DNA of 64,000 bases. Origin: Thunnus maccoyii (taxonomy: Eukaryota; Chordata; Actinopteri; Scombriformes; Scombridae). The DNA is taken from assembly GCF_910596095.1 (NCBI RefSeq), contig NC_056544.1, positions 10,153,155 to 10,217,154 on the forward strand, written 5' to 3'. The position numbers and the translations under genes are program-made. Below, piece by piece: positions 47,252 to 60,344 of this stretch (its first letter is position 1; every line of letters starts with the position of its first letter). The notes beneath the pieces are model-generated. The model was given only the letters and a program-made list of their open reading frames with translations, searched no databases and had not been told where the DNA came from.

Positions 47252-50026
47252 ATGGCTGCCCCGTTTGTTCCAGTCCCCTTCCCAGTGGACAGGACTGCAG
47301 CATACAGGTCCTGGATCAAGAGGGGATCTCCCATACATACTAGCACCTCATCCACTGACTGTGAGCCCTCACCTCTAGAGAGTATTCCCTGGGTTAGAGG
47401 AGTTGGACGCTGGGGTACCACAGGTGAGTCCCAGAGTAGACCTCAAGGAGGCGTGTTGGATGGGTCACCCTCACTGCTGGAGGGTGAAGGGGGATTCTGG
47501 AAAAACTGGGTGGAGAGACCCATCACCCCGACGCTGCTGGGCTACGAAATCCTGGAGGAGAGGGCAAAGTTCACGGTAAGGATTTCTGCAGAAAGTATCA
47601 ATGAAAAAAAGAACATTTAGCCAAACATCCACAACTTTGTATAAAGTTACATAGTAGTATTTTTGGTAAAAACTTAAAAAAAAAACAGATTTTCAGATGG
47701 ACTCCGGAATGAGTGGATGTATGTAATTTGCAAAGACACATGGACTTTGACTGACAATGTATGTGATGTCACACTGGCAGCAGATGACTTCCTCATCGTG
47801 TGTGTGTGTGTGTGTGTACGGGAATGTGTGTGTGTTGACTGCAAGATTGCACAATACTGTTGAATCACACATTCACAGTCACATATGTGAGCATGTCAGT
47901 ATGTTTTGTAGCAGTATTTTCCCTAAGAATTCCCCATTGTTAAATACACACTGTCTGTGTGACATCACATCACATTTGAATCTGTGTTGTAGGTTTATAA
48001 GATCCTGGTGACCGGGAGTGAAGCTGACAGCTGGGTGATCTTCAGAAGATACACAGACTTCTGCAGGCTCAACGATAAGGTGACGATGCTTTTTAGTAAT
48101 ATTGATCCCATTAGTGTGTGAAATGACAAATCATTAAATTTACAGAGTAGCTGAAGGATGAGGATGAAAACAGTTAACCCCAATAAAATGTTGACTGGCA
48201 AAATTATCACTATTTATGCTTTTCTACATGAAGTTCAAAGCACAGTGTTACCTGGTAGGAACTGTCTTCATCTGTTCAAGGACAGATCAGCAGGGTTACA
48301 CCCGTCTGCTGCCTTGAAAAATATATATTTAGTCCAGTGCACATTAGCCCATATTCTATCTTCTATCTCCTATTTTTATACACCACAGTGTGTTCTCCAA
48401 CCACCGCCACTTTCAGCTATCTCACTGATGTTATATTGTTGCCATAATTATTTTATTTGTCTGTTTTCTCACCCTTTCGTTCAGCTTAAAGAGCTGTTCC
48501 CCGGCTTCCACTTAGCCCTTCCCCCTAAGCGCTGGTTCAAAGACAACTACGACGAGGAGTTTCTGGAGGAGAGGCAGATCGGGCTGCAGACATTTCTGCA
48601 GAACTTGACAGTACACAAAGACATCATCAGCAGGTGTGTGTGTGTTGTGGTGAAAAGAAGTCAGACTTATTTCAACACTTTTTCAGAGATCACATTGAGC
48701 CTTGTTTGATTTGGACTTTTAATCTTTGTGTTTTCCAGCGGAGCTGTCAGACACTTTCTGTGTTTGGTTGACCCTCCAAGTCCATTTGACAGTCTGGAGG
48801 AAAGCAGAGTGAGTCCTTTCTACATATTGCAAAATGGAAAACAGTGTCTACAACACAAGCTAATGTCTAAAGAGAGGCCTGAACTCAGATAGCAAAATTG
48901 CTGTGGCCCAGATCTGGCCCACACCTGACACTTTCAGCACTTTCATCTGGCCCGCATACCGCATGGAATGATGGCACTTGGGCAGTCCGCTCCTGTTTCC
49001 CAGATCTGAGCCACAAGCAAGCCGTATGTCAACCAAGAACAAACCACATAAACCAGAACTGGCCCATATCCAGAATACACCACATCTTTACCAAAAAAGG
49101 CCCACATTTGATTTGAGATATTTGGGCCATATTTGCCATTTTAAATGTGGGCCATTTCAGGCTCACATCCATTTTGTCCCGGCCAGAAGAAGACCTGCAG
49201 TGCTGCATCATTGCCTGAAGTGGCCCACTTCCATATGCTATCTGGGAAAACACCAATCAAAACATCAACAGATCAATTTCTCATTTTATTAAAATACGAT
49301 CAATCTCAGCCCTATTTCTATTGACTTCAGTTGACTCCCTATTGTTTGTGCAGGCTTTTTGTGAGACTCTGGAGGAAACTAACCATCGTCTCCAGAGGGA
49401 ACTCTTGGAAAAACAGAGAGAAGTTGACACTTTGAAGAAAACCCTGGAGGAGAGGGAGAACCACATCAGCCTCCTGGCAAAGAAAGTCAGGATGTAAGGA
49501 TGTTTCTTTTGCACAGTTACAAAAATCATCATGTGTGATCTGTACTCACAGACACTGTCAGCAGAGGTGTTATATATACTATAAGTTGTATATAAGCAAT
49601 TTACATTTCCTCTCACACAGATCGCTGTCACTCTCGTCGGAGAGCTTTGAGCATCTTTGCGAGCCACCAGCTACTGTAGCCACAGACACGCACAGAGAAG
49701 GAGACACAGATGTGACTGAAGAGGTGGATGATGGCAGAGGATTCTCAATAGGTAAACAGCCCTCTTGTCCCTCTAGATGTACTTTATATTAGTGTTATAA
49801 AAACAACAATTTATTTTTATAGTGTAATATTAACCCTTATTAGCAATAAAAACTAGGAAAATATAATACAAATAATAAAGATAATGACGTACATAACATG
49901 GGAAAGAGTTTTATTCTTGCACAATTACTTGAAAGTTTAATATTTATCTTCTGTGCTGGTGTTAATCATGTTCTTACCTTTGCTGTTCTCTTTTTGTTAT
50001 CTCTAGGTGATGGTCTGATGCACTGA
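47252..50026 (+). CDS. snx16: Sorting nexin-16 (PX and coiled-coil endosomal protein)
   Basis: Seven coding exons: 47252-47575, 47993-48079, 48485-48633, 48739-48808, 49354-49493, 49621-49751, 50007-50026. They give 306 residues (human 344). The start [14 protein letters not shown] matches the SNX16 N-terminus. A low-complexity head is followed by the PX domain (about 97-212) with [16 protein letters not shown] and [20 protein letters not shown]; the Arg-Arg-Tyr and PPKRWF blocks form the PtdIns3P pocket. A coiled coil (about 222-262, [20 protein letters not shown]) mediates self-association. SNX16 acts on early and late endosomes in EGF-receptor traffic. The C-terminal tail after the coiled coil is shorter than in human and ends GDGLMH. 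It is head to head with ripk2. The start exon has an acceptor at 47220, so a 5' non-coding exon exists. Confidence 0.93.
48884..49246. mobile_element. Non-autonomous TIR element in snx16 intron 4
   Basis: The 363-bp segment starts CTCAGATAGCAAA and ends, read on the other strand, CCCAGATAGCATA, so the ends are inverted repeats. Inside, the word TGGCCCA and its complement TGGGCCA recur many times in loosely tandem units. Target duplication is unclear. From memory it resembles a fish repeat made of GGCCCA-rich units. Confidence 0.6.
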
Positions 50027-50552
50027 TAAAAGGTCATGAAGCTCCCAGCGGTCAACAATAATTCCCCAGGTGCATCTTAAAGTCCAGTGACACATGAAAA
50101 CCAAAACAGGAAATCTATGATGAGCTATTGCAAATTACACTCTGTTGCATCAACTCAGATGCACAAGCTCAGTGACAAAACCATTTATGGAGAATAATGG
50201 ATGGACAGACATGTTTGGTCTAATGCAACACCTTGCAGATTTCTGCTTCATGTTGAGTCTGATTATGATTCAGCATTGAATGTCTGTACCTTCCTTTTGT
50301 ATCAATATGAGGCTATTTGTTTGAGGATACTAGAGGTAAATTCTCTTTGGCATGGCCATGTTGTATAAATACCTCAAACTATCCAGTATTATCTTGCTTT
50401 CAAGAGAAAATAATCTGATCCTCATCACAAATGTGAATTATGAACTTTGTTATTAATTTATTGAGGTTTAATTTAATAATTTAATTCATCCTTTTTTTAA
50501 TCAACAGTAGTGTTATGTTTTTGAAGCATTTTGAGGCCAAAGACAAATACGA

Positions 50553-50566
50553 CCAGCAGAGGGCAC
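50553..50566 (+). promoter_or_regulatory. CTCF-like core motif
   Basis: CCAGCAGAGGGCAC fits the CTCF core CCASYAGRKGGCR. It lies 0.5 kb downstream of the snx16 stop. The same short word also occurs in fish repeats, so it may be incidental. Confidence 0.35.
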
Positions 50567-51028
50567 TGTAATAACAGTATCCAAAACGAAAGCCACTGCA
50601 CATGAATGAGAAGTGAACATTCAGAACTTGATGTTCTGTTCTCAGCGCACTCTCAAGGGCTTTTCACTGAACCTTGAACGCGGTGCACTGTGCTCCTGGA
50701 TAATGGGCTGTCATGGTTTTCTTGAATGGAATGCAGAGGAGAGATGTTTCCCTCTCTAACAATGAATATCAGGTTAACAATCAATGAATGAAGCATGTGT
50801 GTGTGTGTGTGTTTGTGTCAGAGCTTCAAACCCATCCATGAAGAACCACATTCATACTAGCCAGAAAATCAGACTGAATATTCTTTTTTTTTTTCACTTC
50901 ATTCATTCTATTTGAATCACTGAACAAATAGCAGATGTGGGCAGTGATTCAGAGGTCTGGAACCAGGCTGCATTCATACTGTTATATTGAACACATTCAT
51001 ACATAATTTTGTTTGTAGGCTATTGTAC

Positions 51029-51034
51029 AATAAA
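51029..51034 (+). terminator. Candidate polyadenylation signal of snx16
   Basis: AATAAA 1.0 kb after the stop codon, in AT-rich sequence. Confidence 0.4.
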
Positions 51035-51679
51035 AATATACAACAGGAACAAAAACAGAACGTCCATTTTACATGTTGTTCTTCTGTTGTATAATCATGA
51101 TGTGAAAAATAAACAACTACAGAAGCAAGAATAAAAATGAGCATACAAGGACAAGACATTCACAGGCACAAAAAATGACCATTTTTTGAAAAGCTGTACA
51201 AAAGCATCAATGACTTCACTTATGGTACCAAACTAGTGGAATATAAAGCAACAGATATAGAAATCGATACATTTCATAACCATAAAAGAGGAGACAAAAT
51301 TTTTATCTGAATCATTGACTGTGTTGAAATTTGTCCAAATCCCATAATAATAATAATAAGATTATTTGTAAATAAAGCAAACAAAACTTCTGATATCAGT
51401 GTTTGGAAGAATTTTGCATCTTAAGATTTGATCATGAGCCTCACAAGATTGTCCTCTGATGATGAATCGTGCAGTATCTGACAGGATGCGTATTCATAAT
51501 CCTTCCCTCAAATCTTCTATATCAGGCTCTGTTTCTTAGAGGCTCTCTTGTAGTTGTATAATTGAGTCAATTTTGTAAATAAAAAATGTGCATTTCTACA
51601 TTTCTCCACTAATCATAATTGTATTCTAAGACTACTTTACCCATGTGTTTGCAAGTATTACTGATGTAAACAACAGAGG

Positions 51680-51930
51680 TGTGGATCTGAGTCACATGAT
51701 GGACTCCAGTCAGATCCTGACTCATGAATCTGATGACAAAACACAAAAAAGATTTGCAACTCGACTTTGAAAGACTCATGACTTCACTTGTACTTGAGCC
51801 TGGGGTTGACGTGATATCCTCGTCAAGGCCAAAGATGAAAAATTATGCTTAGTTTAGAGCTTGGACCTCACTTGGGACTTCAAATCAAGACGTGAGACTT
51901 AGATGTGACTTGCAAAACACTGCCTTTGTC
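51680..51930. repeat. Degenerate interspersed repeat (GACT/GTCA-rich)
   Basis: GAGGTGTGGATCTGAGTCACATGA at the left and GTGAGACTTAGATGTGACTTGCAAAACA at the right are recalled as typical of a common teleost repeat built from GACTCGAGTC-like words. The copy is decayed, and class and exact ends are uncertain. Confidence 0.5.
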
Positions 51931-54900
51931 CTTTCTTTTAAAGAAACTTTTAACAGCAGTTATTTTAAAACATAAAATAACTTAGATTCAGTTGTTGCTC
52001 TTCCATCTAATACCTGTAAATACATTCGGCACTGACAGCAGAATTCTGTTTGTTCAGGGTGGAGCTACCTTTTTGTTTACATCTGGATCAACTGGTTCTG
52101 CCTTTAACTGGATTTAAAGCATTAAAAGACATGGGAATATACTGATAGTTATAACCTTTAAGAAGCACCAACATGTGCGGCTAAGGAAGTGTGTGAAGGG
52201 AATCCTGTACTCAATGAGGGCCAGACTCTCAGTAACTCACTTTATCTGCCAGTTGCTGACTAGTATACGAGGGGAAAGCCAGCTTTAAGATGATGGAACA
52301 CATCCTGTGCATTTCAATTTTTCATCCTAAACCTCAGTTTATCATCTCCTACAGCTGCAAATGGAATCAACGCTCCTCAAGGAAAACAACCATCTGAGGA
52401 CAAGAAAAATTGACAATAAATACTGAGTATGTCTGTGGGGATACATATACTTCATGCATCCCCACTGATTTATGTCAACTGAACAAAAAGTTTGAAACAA
52501 CCTACTTGCTGCTGATTTCACAGGGTTTCATCTTCATTAAGATTAACTGCAGGCTGTGCGGCACATACTACACCCATAAAAAGTTATTTTTTAACAAATT
52601 CTTCACCTTGACACGACATCAAAGACATCCCTGTCATATTAACATGCTCATAAATAGACCACTTCCTTACTCCATGTTCTTATAGAGAGCCAGTATGGGT
52701 TGTGCTGGAGAGGCTTTCAAGGTTTTCCAAGAGTCTTTTTTGGTCAAGAACACCTTATCAAGCTTTGACTCCATCTTCATGCAACCTCCAAAATACAACT
52801 TGAGACACTTAAGTGGCCTAACAAATGTAGAATTTTACATTTTATCTATGGAACTGCATTGCTGCTGCTTTTAAGCAAGTGTTTATTGAAGATGGTTGAG
52901 CCAGTGGATATTTATAACAAGCATCTGTTTTTTTTATGTCCCAGCTGAATTGGGATTTAGGAATTACTGTTGTCATCAAAGTAAATATCCAGATGCTCTT
53001 TAAACTTTCCCAGAGTCTTGACTTGATGATAAGGCTACATATGTATAGAAACACCTCCACATCCCCCAAGAGGTCACCACTTTATGGTGATAAATACTCC
53101 ACTCTGGTTGATTGATGTGCATTCGGTGTTGGAGGTGCTGATGTGGAGTCTGGTTTGCACTGTGTTTCAGTGTAATGTTCTTTTGTTGCAGCTGGTCGTG
53201 TGCATTGGAGATCTCTGTCAAATCGACTGCATAACCCATATTCAAGCTGAATGCCCCTTTATCTGTCTGATACTGACACAGTTACATGTTAGGAAGGCTG
53301 AAGATCCCACCGTTTCCACTGAAAACCATGCACATGAGCCAAAAAGTATGAATGTTTTTCCATGTTTGCATTTTCCAGACATTCACATCCCTTTCTGGAT
53401 GCCACAATATCCCCCTAAAGTTTAAACTGCACCTCTCAGTGTGTCAGATTCACTGCTTGTTAAATGGTCGGATATGGAGTCTGGTGCTGGTGGAAATTTG
53501 TTTGAAAAATTTCTATTTGGATGCAGGTCAGTGGAGCCACAGCAGGAAGTCTTAATAGGATTTATAGTGGGTCCATGTAATTAGATTAGTGACATTGGAC
53601 TGTGTGTGTTTCCACTATTGAATCACTAATTTTATTTTCCTATAGGGATTATTACCCCACTTTTAATGCTTTCTGCAATACCGCACGGCTCTCTGCTCTC
53701 TGCTCATATTGCATGAATTTAAATTGAATTTATTAGCGCTCGTCTTTGCACTGCATTGCTGATGCTCACTTGAAGTGAAGCAAACAGTGTGCAAGAGATT
53801 TTTCTGACTAAATAATGAAAACAGTACAGTATATGTCATTTTCTCCACTGGCAAACAAGAGGATCTCTCTAATTTAAGTCCTGACAGTTGATTTTCAGTT
53901 AAGAGTAATAAAGCATAAAGCAAAGAAGTAAGTCAGTGAAGACACAATGAGTTCCCTTCATAACTTTACAATACGCTCAGGTGTTAAATTTGTCTAATTT
54001 CACAGCTCCATGAGTCTTTTTGCCAGAACCTCATTCAGAATCATAATATCCACATTAATCAGGTGTTTTCACACTTTGTATGACACTGTCCAGGTTTTGG
54101 TATCACTGTACAGTAGTACTCAAAGTAAAGCGAGGAGTACTCCCTCACAAAACAACCTCCTGAAACATTTTAAATAGAGGAGACATTTGCCTCCACTACA
54201 GGGAGGCCATCAAATTTAACTGCATCAGTTCTGTCTGATATTTGATTCAATAATAAGTCTCTCAGGTTGGAGTGCGGAGCTAGATGTTTTAGAAAATCTT
54301 CTATCCAATTTTTTACTTTCTAGGTGGGACTGTTTTATACAGCAGGCCAAAAGCCACCTTGTTCTTTCTCCATATGTCTACTTATGTCTGTTTTAGTTTC
54401 AGTAAGTCTGATGCTATTTTATTAACAATCAATTTGCTTTCATATAAATTCTACAGAAGACGGATGCTGGAAGAGTCACTTAAGCTGCACCAGGAGGAAT
54501 GATTGTGAGTCACCGTAAATCAAATATCCTGCAGCAGGATCTTATATAACAACAATAGTTACCAGTTGTTGTTTTTTTCCTCTAAATTGTACACAGTAAA
54601 ATTACTCAGTACAAGAATAAGGCTCGTATGTGCTGGAGTTCATAAATATTGGACTCCATCTGGGTAGATATGTCTCCAAATGTCTAGCAAGGGAACATCT
54701 TCCATGAAATGAGAAACTGATTCTTGCATTAAAATGAGTTATTGTATCTTCACCACTCAAAGGATCCAGAATACATAAAATTTCCAGCTGTAATAGACTC
54801 ACCAGGGAGATCAGAAGAAGTTATTCTAAATATGGGATCATTATCGACTATAAACATAAATCAGATGGTTTTAGATGCTTTCATTTACATCTTCAAACAC

Positions 54901-55800
54901 ACTATAAATCTGTTATGGGTGAGTCTCACTGCAACACTTGCATAAGAAGATGAGAAAACTTGTCCCTATTACTTATTCAGTATTTGCTCCTGCTTATCAC
55001 CAGTTTCACATTTTGAGTTTATTTAGACGTAAAATAACCATTACAGCTTTGAATATACAGTAGCTTATCTCTGGTTAATATTAACCTGAACAGGACCACA
55101 ACAACATCTGAGAATAATAATAAAGAAGTATGTTAAAAAGGAAAATAAAGTAGCAATTACCTCACTGGAGTCCACGAACACTGGACCATCTTCCCCGCTG
55201 TGGCTGTAACTGATAGTATGTGAGGCGCTGTCAAACAAGCATTTGAAACTCGCACTATCTATTAAATGCTAAGAATTTCACCATATAACTGTAATGTAGC
55301 CTCATGTAATTGGTTGTTTTCCACAGCTGCACCCAAGAGTCCTGATTCTGATGGCTGAGTTTTGAACACCGTCCAGCTCCACAGGCTTCGTAAGAACCTT
55401 TCATAACCTCTGCTCTTATGGTCTGTGGCTGTGCATGTTAAGATTTAAGATTCTAGTTCAATATTTTCAAAGAAGTTAACATTTTGTTTGAAATTAACTC
55501 AAGATAGATACACATATAGAAAGATCAATGTTTGTTTAGTCAGAGTAAAATTAATTCGATCAATGTGTGAAATAAACTAGTGGCCTTGTTTTCATCCAGG
55601 TTATAGTGAATTTAGCCTGACAAAAGGCTTTTTTCACAGCAGACATTTTGACTCATCAAAGTAGGAAAAGAGCAGGCAGGTGTTATTAATAACATTAACT
55701 GACGGCTCTATAAATGTCCACCTCAATTTAAAATGTCATCACCTACTTTCATCTTAGAGCTTTTTCAACAGCTGCAAGTCTGAGCAGACACACACAAATA
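51931..55800. other. Gene-poor stretch
   Basis: No exon chain, RNA gene or clear transposon was seen. Open frames here have random composition and no domain I recognise. Confidence 0.5.
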
Positions 55801-55805
55801 CACAA

Positions 55806-55807
<2 letters not shown>

Positions 55808-55863
<56 letters not shown>
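55808..55863. repeat. (CA)n microsatellite
   Basis: About 28 CA units. Confidence 0.95.
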
Positions 55864-55866
<3 letters not shown>

Positions 55867-56339
55867 TACAAGGCAAGCTATGGAAACTGCAGGTAACCAT
55901 AGCAACAATGCTGATGGGTCAAGCTACAGTACCAGTTTACTCACTTTTGGAACAAACCTGGTCAAACTGACTGAAAAAATGTTAAAGATTATTTTAATAT
56001 TTCCCATGTTTTATATTATAGAGTTTTATATCATCTTTATTTTCTTTTATAGTTTATAGATTTGTTTGTATCTGAATTAATGTTAATTCTGCAAATTGTA
56101 AGTAGCTTTTTAGAGAAATAGAACTTTATTGTTGACATAGGCAGTGGTACATTTATATTAATGCTTAGTTACTTTACTGAATATTTAAATATGTTCTAAC
56201 TTGATTATGTGTTGCCTTTATTCAGCAGTGAACTTCACCATTAGGCAAGGTATAACTGTCTGGGACAAACAGCAAGGGCTAACTAATGGCTTTAGATACA
56301 CTATAGTAGATGGGTACCACATTTTCTAAGTCACCAGGT

Positions 56340-56640
56340 CTGCTGTTACATTTAATAAGTCATTAATGAAAATAATTTAAGTCTGCAGTTATAAATGTTA
56401 ATAAATTGCTAATAAATGGGTAGCTCTTTCCAGACAGTAAGTGTTTGAACAGAATAAGATAAAGCAATATGATGGTTGTATAGAAAGGAGGGATTTCCCA
56501 CAACTTGGCAACCCAAAAAGTATGTTTATTAATGTCTTATAAATATAATGATAAAGCATTAGTAAATAATTTATTAACCAGTAATTAATGCTTATAAACC
56601 CTGTATAAATGGTGCCTTATCATAAAGTGGTACTGATAGA
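56340..56640. repeat. Interspersed repeat ending GGTGCCTTATCATAAAGTGG
   Basis: AT-rich units such as ATTAATAAATG and TTATAAA recur, and the right end GGTGCCTTATCATAAAGTGGTACTG is, from memory, the end of a widespread vertebrate non-autonomous DNA element. The left end was not located. Confidence 0.5.
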
Positions 56641-56934
56641 TGTAACAGGCCTACTGCAAATAAAGTTGTTACTCTTCTACTCTCTGCAATAACTCACAAA
56701 ATGCCCTCATAGTGTTTCCTTCATCACAGTCTTTTATAACAACCAAGTATAATTACCTCAAAAAATACAGTACTTCAGTAAATATACTTTGTTGCTTTTC
56801 GCCACTGGATGGTCCAGTAAGAAGTTTATGTCAAAGAAGCCCAGGAAAAAGGAATAGCTTAAATAATCCATGGAAATAAATAGTAATTTTAAAAAACAAA
56901 CTGTAGAAATCCATTAAAATCAGCTCCTAACAAG

Positions 56935-57000
56935 CTTCCATAATGTTGGGGGACGTGCAAGAGGCAGATTTGAAGAATGATTAAAATTAAACTGTCTTTA
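56935..57000 (+). repeat. Short interspersed repeat, copy 2
   Basis: Resembles 21164-21225: TTCCATAATGTTGGGGGACG...CAAGAGGCAGATTTGA. Confidence 0.5.
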
Positions 57001-57019
57001 TTAAATTTGTTGGCACCGT

Positions 57020-57051
57020 GGATGTATTATAAAAGCTCTTATAATACATCC
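57020..57051. repeat. Perfect 13-bp hairpin
   Basis: GGATGTATTATAA and its exact inverted copy flank a 6-bp loop (AAGCTC). It sits at the left border of the LINE fragment that follows. Confidence 0.85.
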
Positions 57052-57655
57052 ATGGCTGGCACTGACTCATTTCCTACCCTCGAGACTGATTTGTTGTCTG
57101 TTGCTAGGGCAACCGTCGTTCAGGAGGATGCTAACCAAGCTGTTGGGCATCTTAAAAAAACACCTCCCATCCCCCAAACGACGGGCTTGTTAATTAAAAA
57201 GAAGAACACCTTCAGCAACAGACTGATCTCCCCCAAATGTGCGACACAGGAGGTTATTTCTGCCGGCGGCCATCAAACTCTACAACTCCTCCCCTCTGTG
57301 TGCAGCAGCATTAGGCTGAAAGCTTTCCGCCCAGAGCTTCCCTCTTCTCACAAATAACTCATAACTGGCTAAGAATTGTGCACAATGTATAATAATTACA
57401 ACAATGTTTCCATTGCACATCGCATAATAATAATAATTATACTCTTGTTAATTATATAATTATTACAATTCATAATAACTATTCTTTTTATCTATCTCAC
57501 TACTCTCATTTTATTATGTACTATATATATATATAATACTGCACAATATATGATAACAACCTTTTCTATTCAACTATTTAACTATTTTATTCTATTCTAT
57601 TGTCGTGTGTGATGTGTGCTGTTGTGACACTTGAATTTCCCTCGGGATTAATAAA
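57052..57655 (+). mobile_element. LINE 3' fragment
   Basis: The stretch around 57220-57340 is the degraded C-terminus of a non-LTR ORF2 (NRLISPKCATQ..., then AAIKLYNSSP-like text after a frameshift), followed by an AT-rich 3' UTR that ends TTGAATTTCCCTCGGGATTAATAAAGTATG, a 3' tail common to fish LINEs. It is heavily 5'-truncated. Confidence 0.6.
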
Positions 57656-57891
57656 GTATGTTTTATATGCTTCATCTCCTGCAGTGTCTCGAGCTCGTAA
57701 CGTGGGGGCGGCGCGTGCTGCAGGCAGTTACCTCCTCACATCCAGCAAAGCACCTGAGGGAGCTGAAGTGAACATTTACAGGAGAAGAAGTACGTGAGTC
57801 GCGGATAATATATATATATATACATTTTTTCTCCATAGCCTGTGACAGTCCCGGATTTATTTTATGAATGTCATCCACAGGTCTCATCATC

Positions 57892-58000
57892 ATGAAGAAG
57901 ATAACGGCCAAACACTTGTTGTGCTTCTTCTTGCTCGCCTTCCCGCTGTCCTGGGCAGAGGACACGAAGAAAGATATGAGGAAGACTGAGAATAACACAG
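57892..58000 (+). CDS. Orphan signal-peptide exon of an unrecognised secreted protein (partial)
   Basis: ATG 57892 opens a 36-codon stretch beginning MKKITAKHLLCFFLLAFPLS, a strong signal peptide with likely cleavage after WA, followed by a highly charged segment (EDTKKDMRKTENN) and a good donor (ACACAG|GTGAGG, phase 1). The start lies just after a plausible acceptor (CCACAG at 57880), and a likely 5' non-coding exon ends at AGTAC|GTGAGT near 57793. I found no convincing downstream coding exon before the window ends. The gene is either long-introned or dead. I cannot name it. Confidence 0.5.
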
Positions 58001-60340
58001 GTGAGGATTCAACCATTTTATGATATTTATGAAGAAATTCAGGCTGATTTTCTTTATTTTCTTTTTTTTTCCTTTTCTTATTTTTGCTGTGATGTGAACC
58101 TGTAAAAGGCTACATCGTCACTTGAATATGCTGCAGTTTGAATGACGGGATTAAATATATATAAATATGTGGATATTACAGACTGATCCTGTAGAATATT
58201 GATTACCTGCCCCTCAAAAATGCCTCAACTCAAGTCAACACTTTCCTTTTAAGAGTTTCTTTTAAGACTTTAAATGAAAAAATGGCTGTTGAAATCTATT
58301 GGTTCCCTGTCCATAGCTTTCACTACAGGCTGTATAAATTGGTTTGATCACAGCATGAGGTAACTACATTTGCAGAATCTAACATCTTCTAATTGAAATG
58401 TTACCTTTGTCTTTTAACACATCTTTCATATCACTGTGTCAAACCAACACTCAAATATATAAGGTATAATTTACAGTTTAAACGTTTTGAAGCAAATTAT
58501 AGAAAGACAACTGAAAAATCAACCAAATCTTTTAATCCTGAGTGTTGGGCAGCTTTGTTGAGTTTGTTGTCTCTGAGAATTGCAAGAGCAATAAGCCAAC
58601 AAGTATAACTTGACTTAATGACAAAAAATACATTGTGTTGTATATTAAGCCTGTTTTACTGCTGCAAACAATGTTGATGTAAACAAACTTTTAACGGCAT
58701 CATGCTGTGTTAACTTTTTGCTATTGTGTCTTGCTACTTGTTTTGTAACTCTGTCTTGTTTGGGCTCACTTCCAGTGGCAAGGAGCCAAAAACATAAATG
58801 AATGCAGGTTTACTACATTCATTTTTTTTTTTTTTTTTTGGCTAATTAGCGGAGGCAGAACAAGCTGTAAACAAAACACTGACATATCTCACCTCATAAA
58901 GTTTATACGGCAAACACATTGCTTATTTAAACATCTAGTAGACCTGGGGCTATGGGGATGTGTATCTGGCCAGCTGACAAATCATAAAAATCATCCAGAA
59001 GTGGTCAGTGAAACAGAGCTTTGAGCTTGGTGTTATGTTACTTTTTAATGAAGTTTGAACTTTGGTCTGTGTGATTGAGCTTGTGGTTTTCTGTCAGGGG
59101 CTTTAAGATACATTATATCAGAAGAAAGGAGAGGAAAAAGTGCACAAAACACAATTCGGTGAGGGATTTAAAAATGAACAAGATGGGAGAACATGAGGGA
59201 AAAAGTGTTTTATTGCTATTTGATGAGGCAGTTCCCCAGAAAATTCTATATTTCTAATAGACAATTAGAGATATCCATCAGGAGATCAAAATGTGGGCGA
59301 GAGCCTCAGTATCAGCGGGAGGAGAGGCATGAAACATCATCAAGCTGGATGAAAGAATTTTCTGACAATAACAGATAAAGTCTTAACATCTGGTCAAAGA
59401 TTAGCCCAAAGGTGTTGTGCTGGGTTGAAAGGGAAGGCAGAGGCATGAGGCAGAAGGAAAGAAATTGGAGCCAAGGAGGAGGATTTTTGATCTGTAACCT
59501 TTGTGAACTTGCATTGCATCCAGGTTGTAAAAGACACATTATGGCACAAGGGTGAGTGTGTTGAAGGTGCCGGTGTCTGAGGTGTGTAGATGTAGGTGTG
59601 TTTGATGAAGGTGGTTTTATTGATAGTCCAAAAAGTCACACAGGCCAGCAAAGAGGAGGTGCAGAGCCAAATAATTCTGATTTCCATTGGATCACTGACA
59701 AACTTGTGGTATTTCTATTTTTGTAAAGAAGAAGAAAAAATAGAAAAAAGAACTCTATAACTCTCAGATATTGACCTAACTCCATATGTTTATGGAAACA
59801 TATCAACACACTTCAAAGCAAACATTATAGTAAATCATGTCGTCTTGTACAGATGTAAATCTGGTTTGGTGCAAAAAAAGAAACACTCTACTTATTGTAT
59901 CCCACATACTGTTCTTTGCACTACTTGGCATTGTTGATGTACAAAACAAAACCCTTGATTAGTCACGATCCATTCAAAATGTTTGGAGCTGTCTTCAGCT
60001 CAAGCTGGAGACCATTGTGTAAATCCTCCTTCAGTTAAACCAAGAAAAATAAATCTGCAGATTAACAACAATGTCTCAGCTGTCTGTCAGTAAGAATTAT
60101 TTCAAAAGACAGTAACCACGGCTGTTAGATAAAAAAAAGTCAAGAATTAACTGTCATGCTCCATTATCATAGTATTTACACCTTTAATTTATGTCTAACG
60201 ACATGAGTTGTGAAAATCACTAATTTTCTTCACCTCTTACATTAGTTTTACAACATAAAGTTTTACAATGTTAAAGCATTTGTAAGAGTGCAGTCATAAA
60301 CCCTTTACATAATAGATACACCAAAGTGTTTGACTAATAA
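58001..60340. other. Gene-poor stretch
   Basis: Nothing recognisable apart from short homopolymers (a 20-base T-rich run near 58823-58842). If the exon at 57892 is real this is its first long intron. Confidence 0.4.
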
Positions 60341-60344
60341 AACA

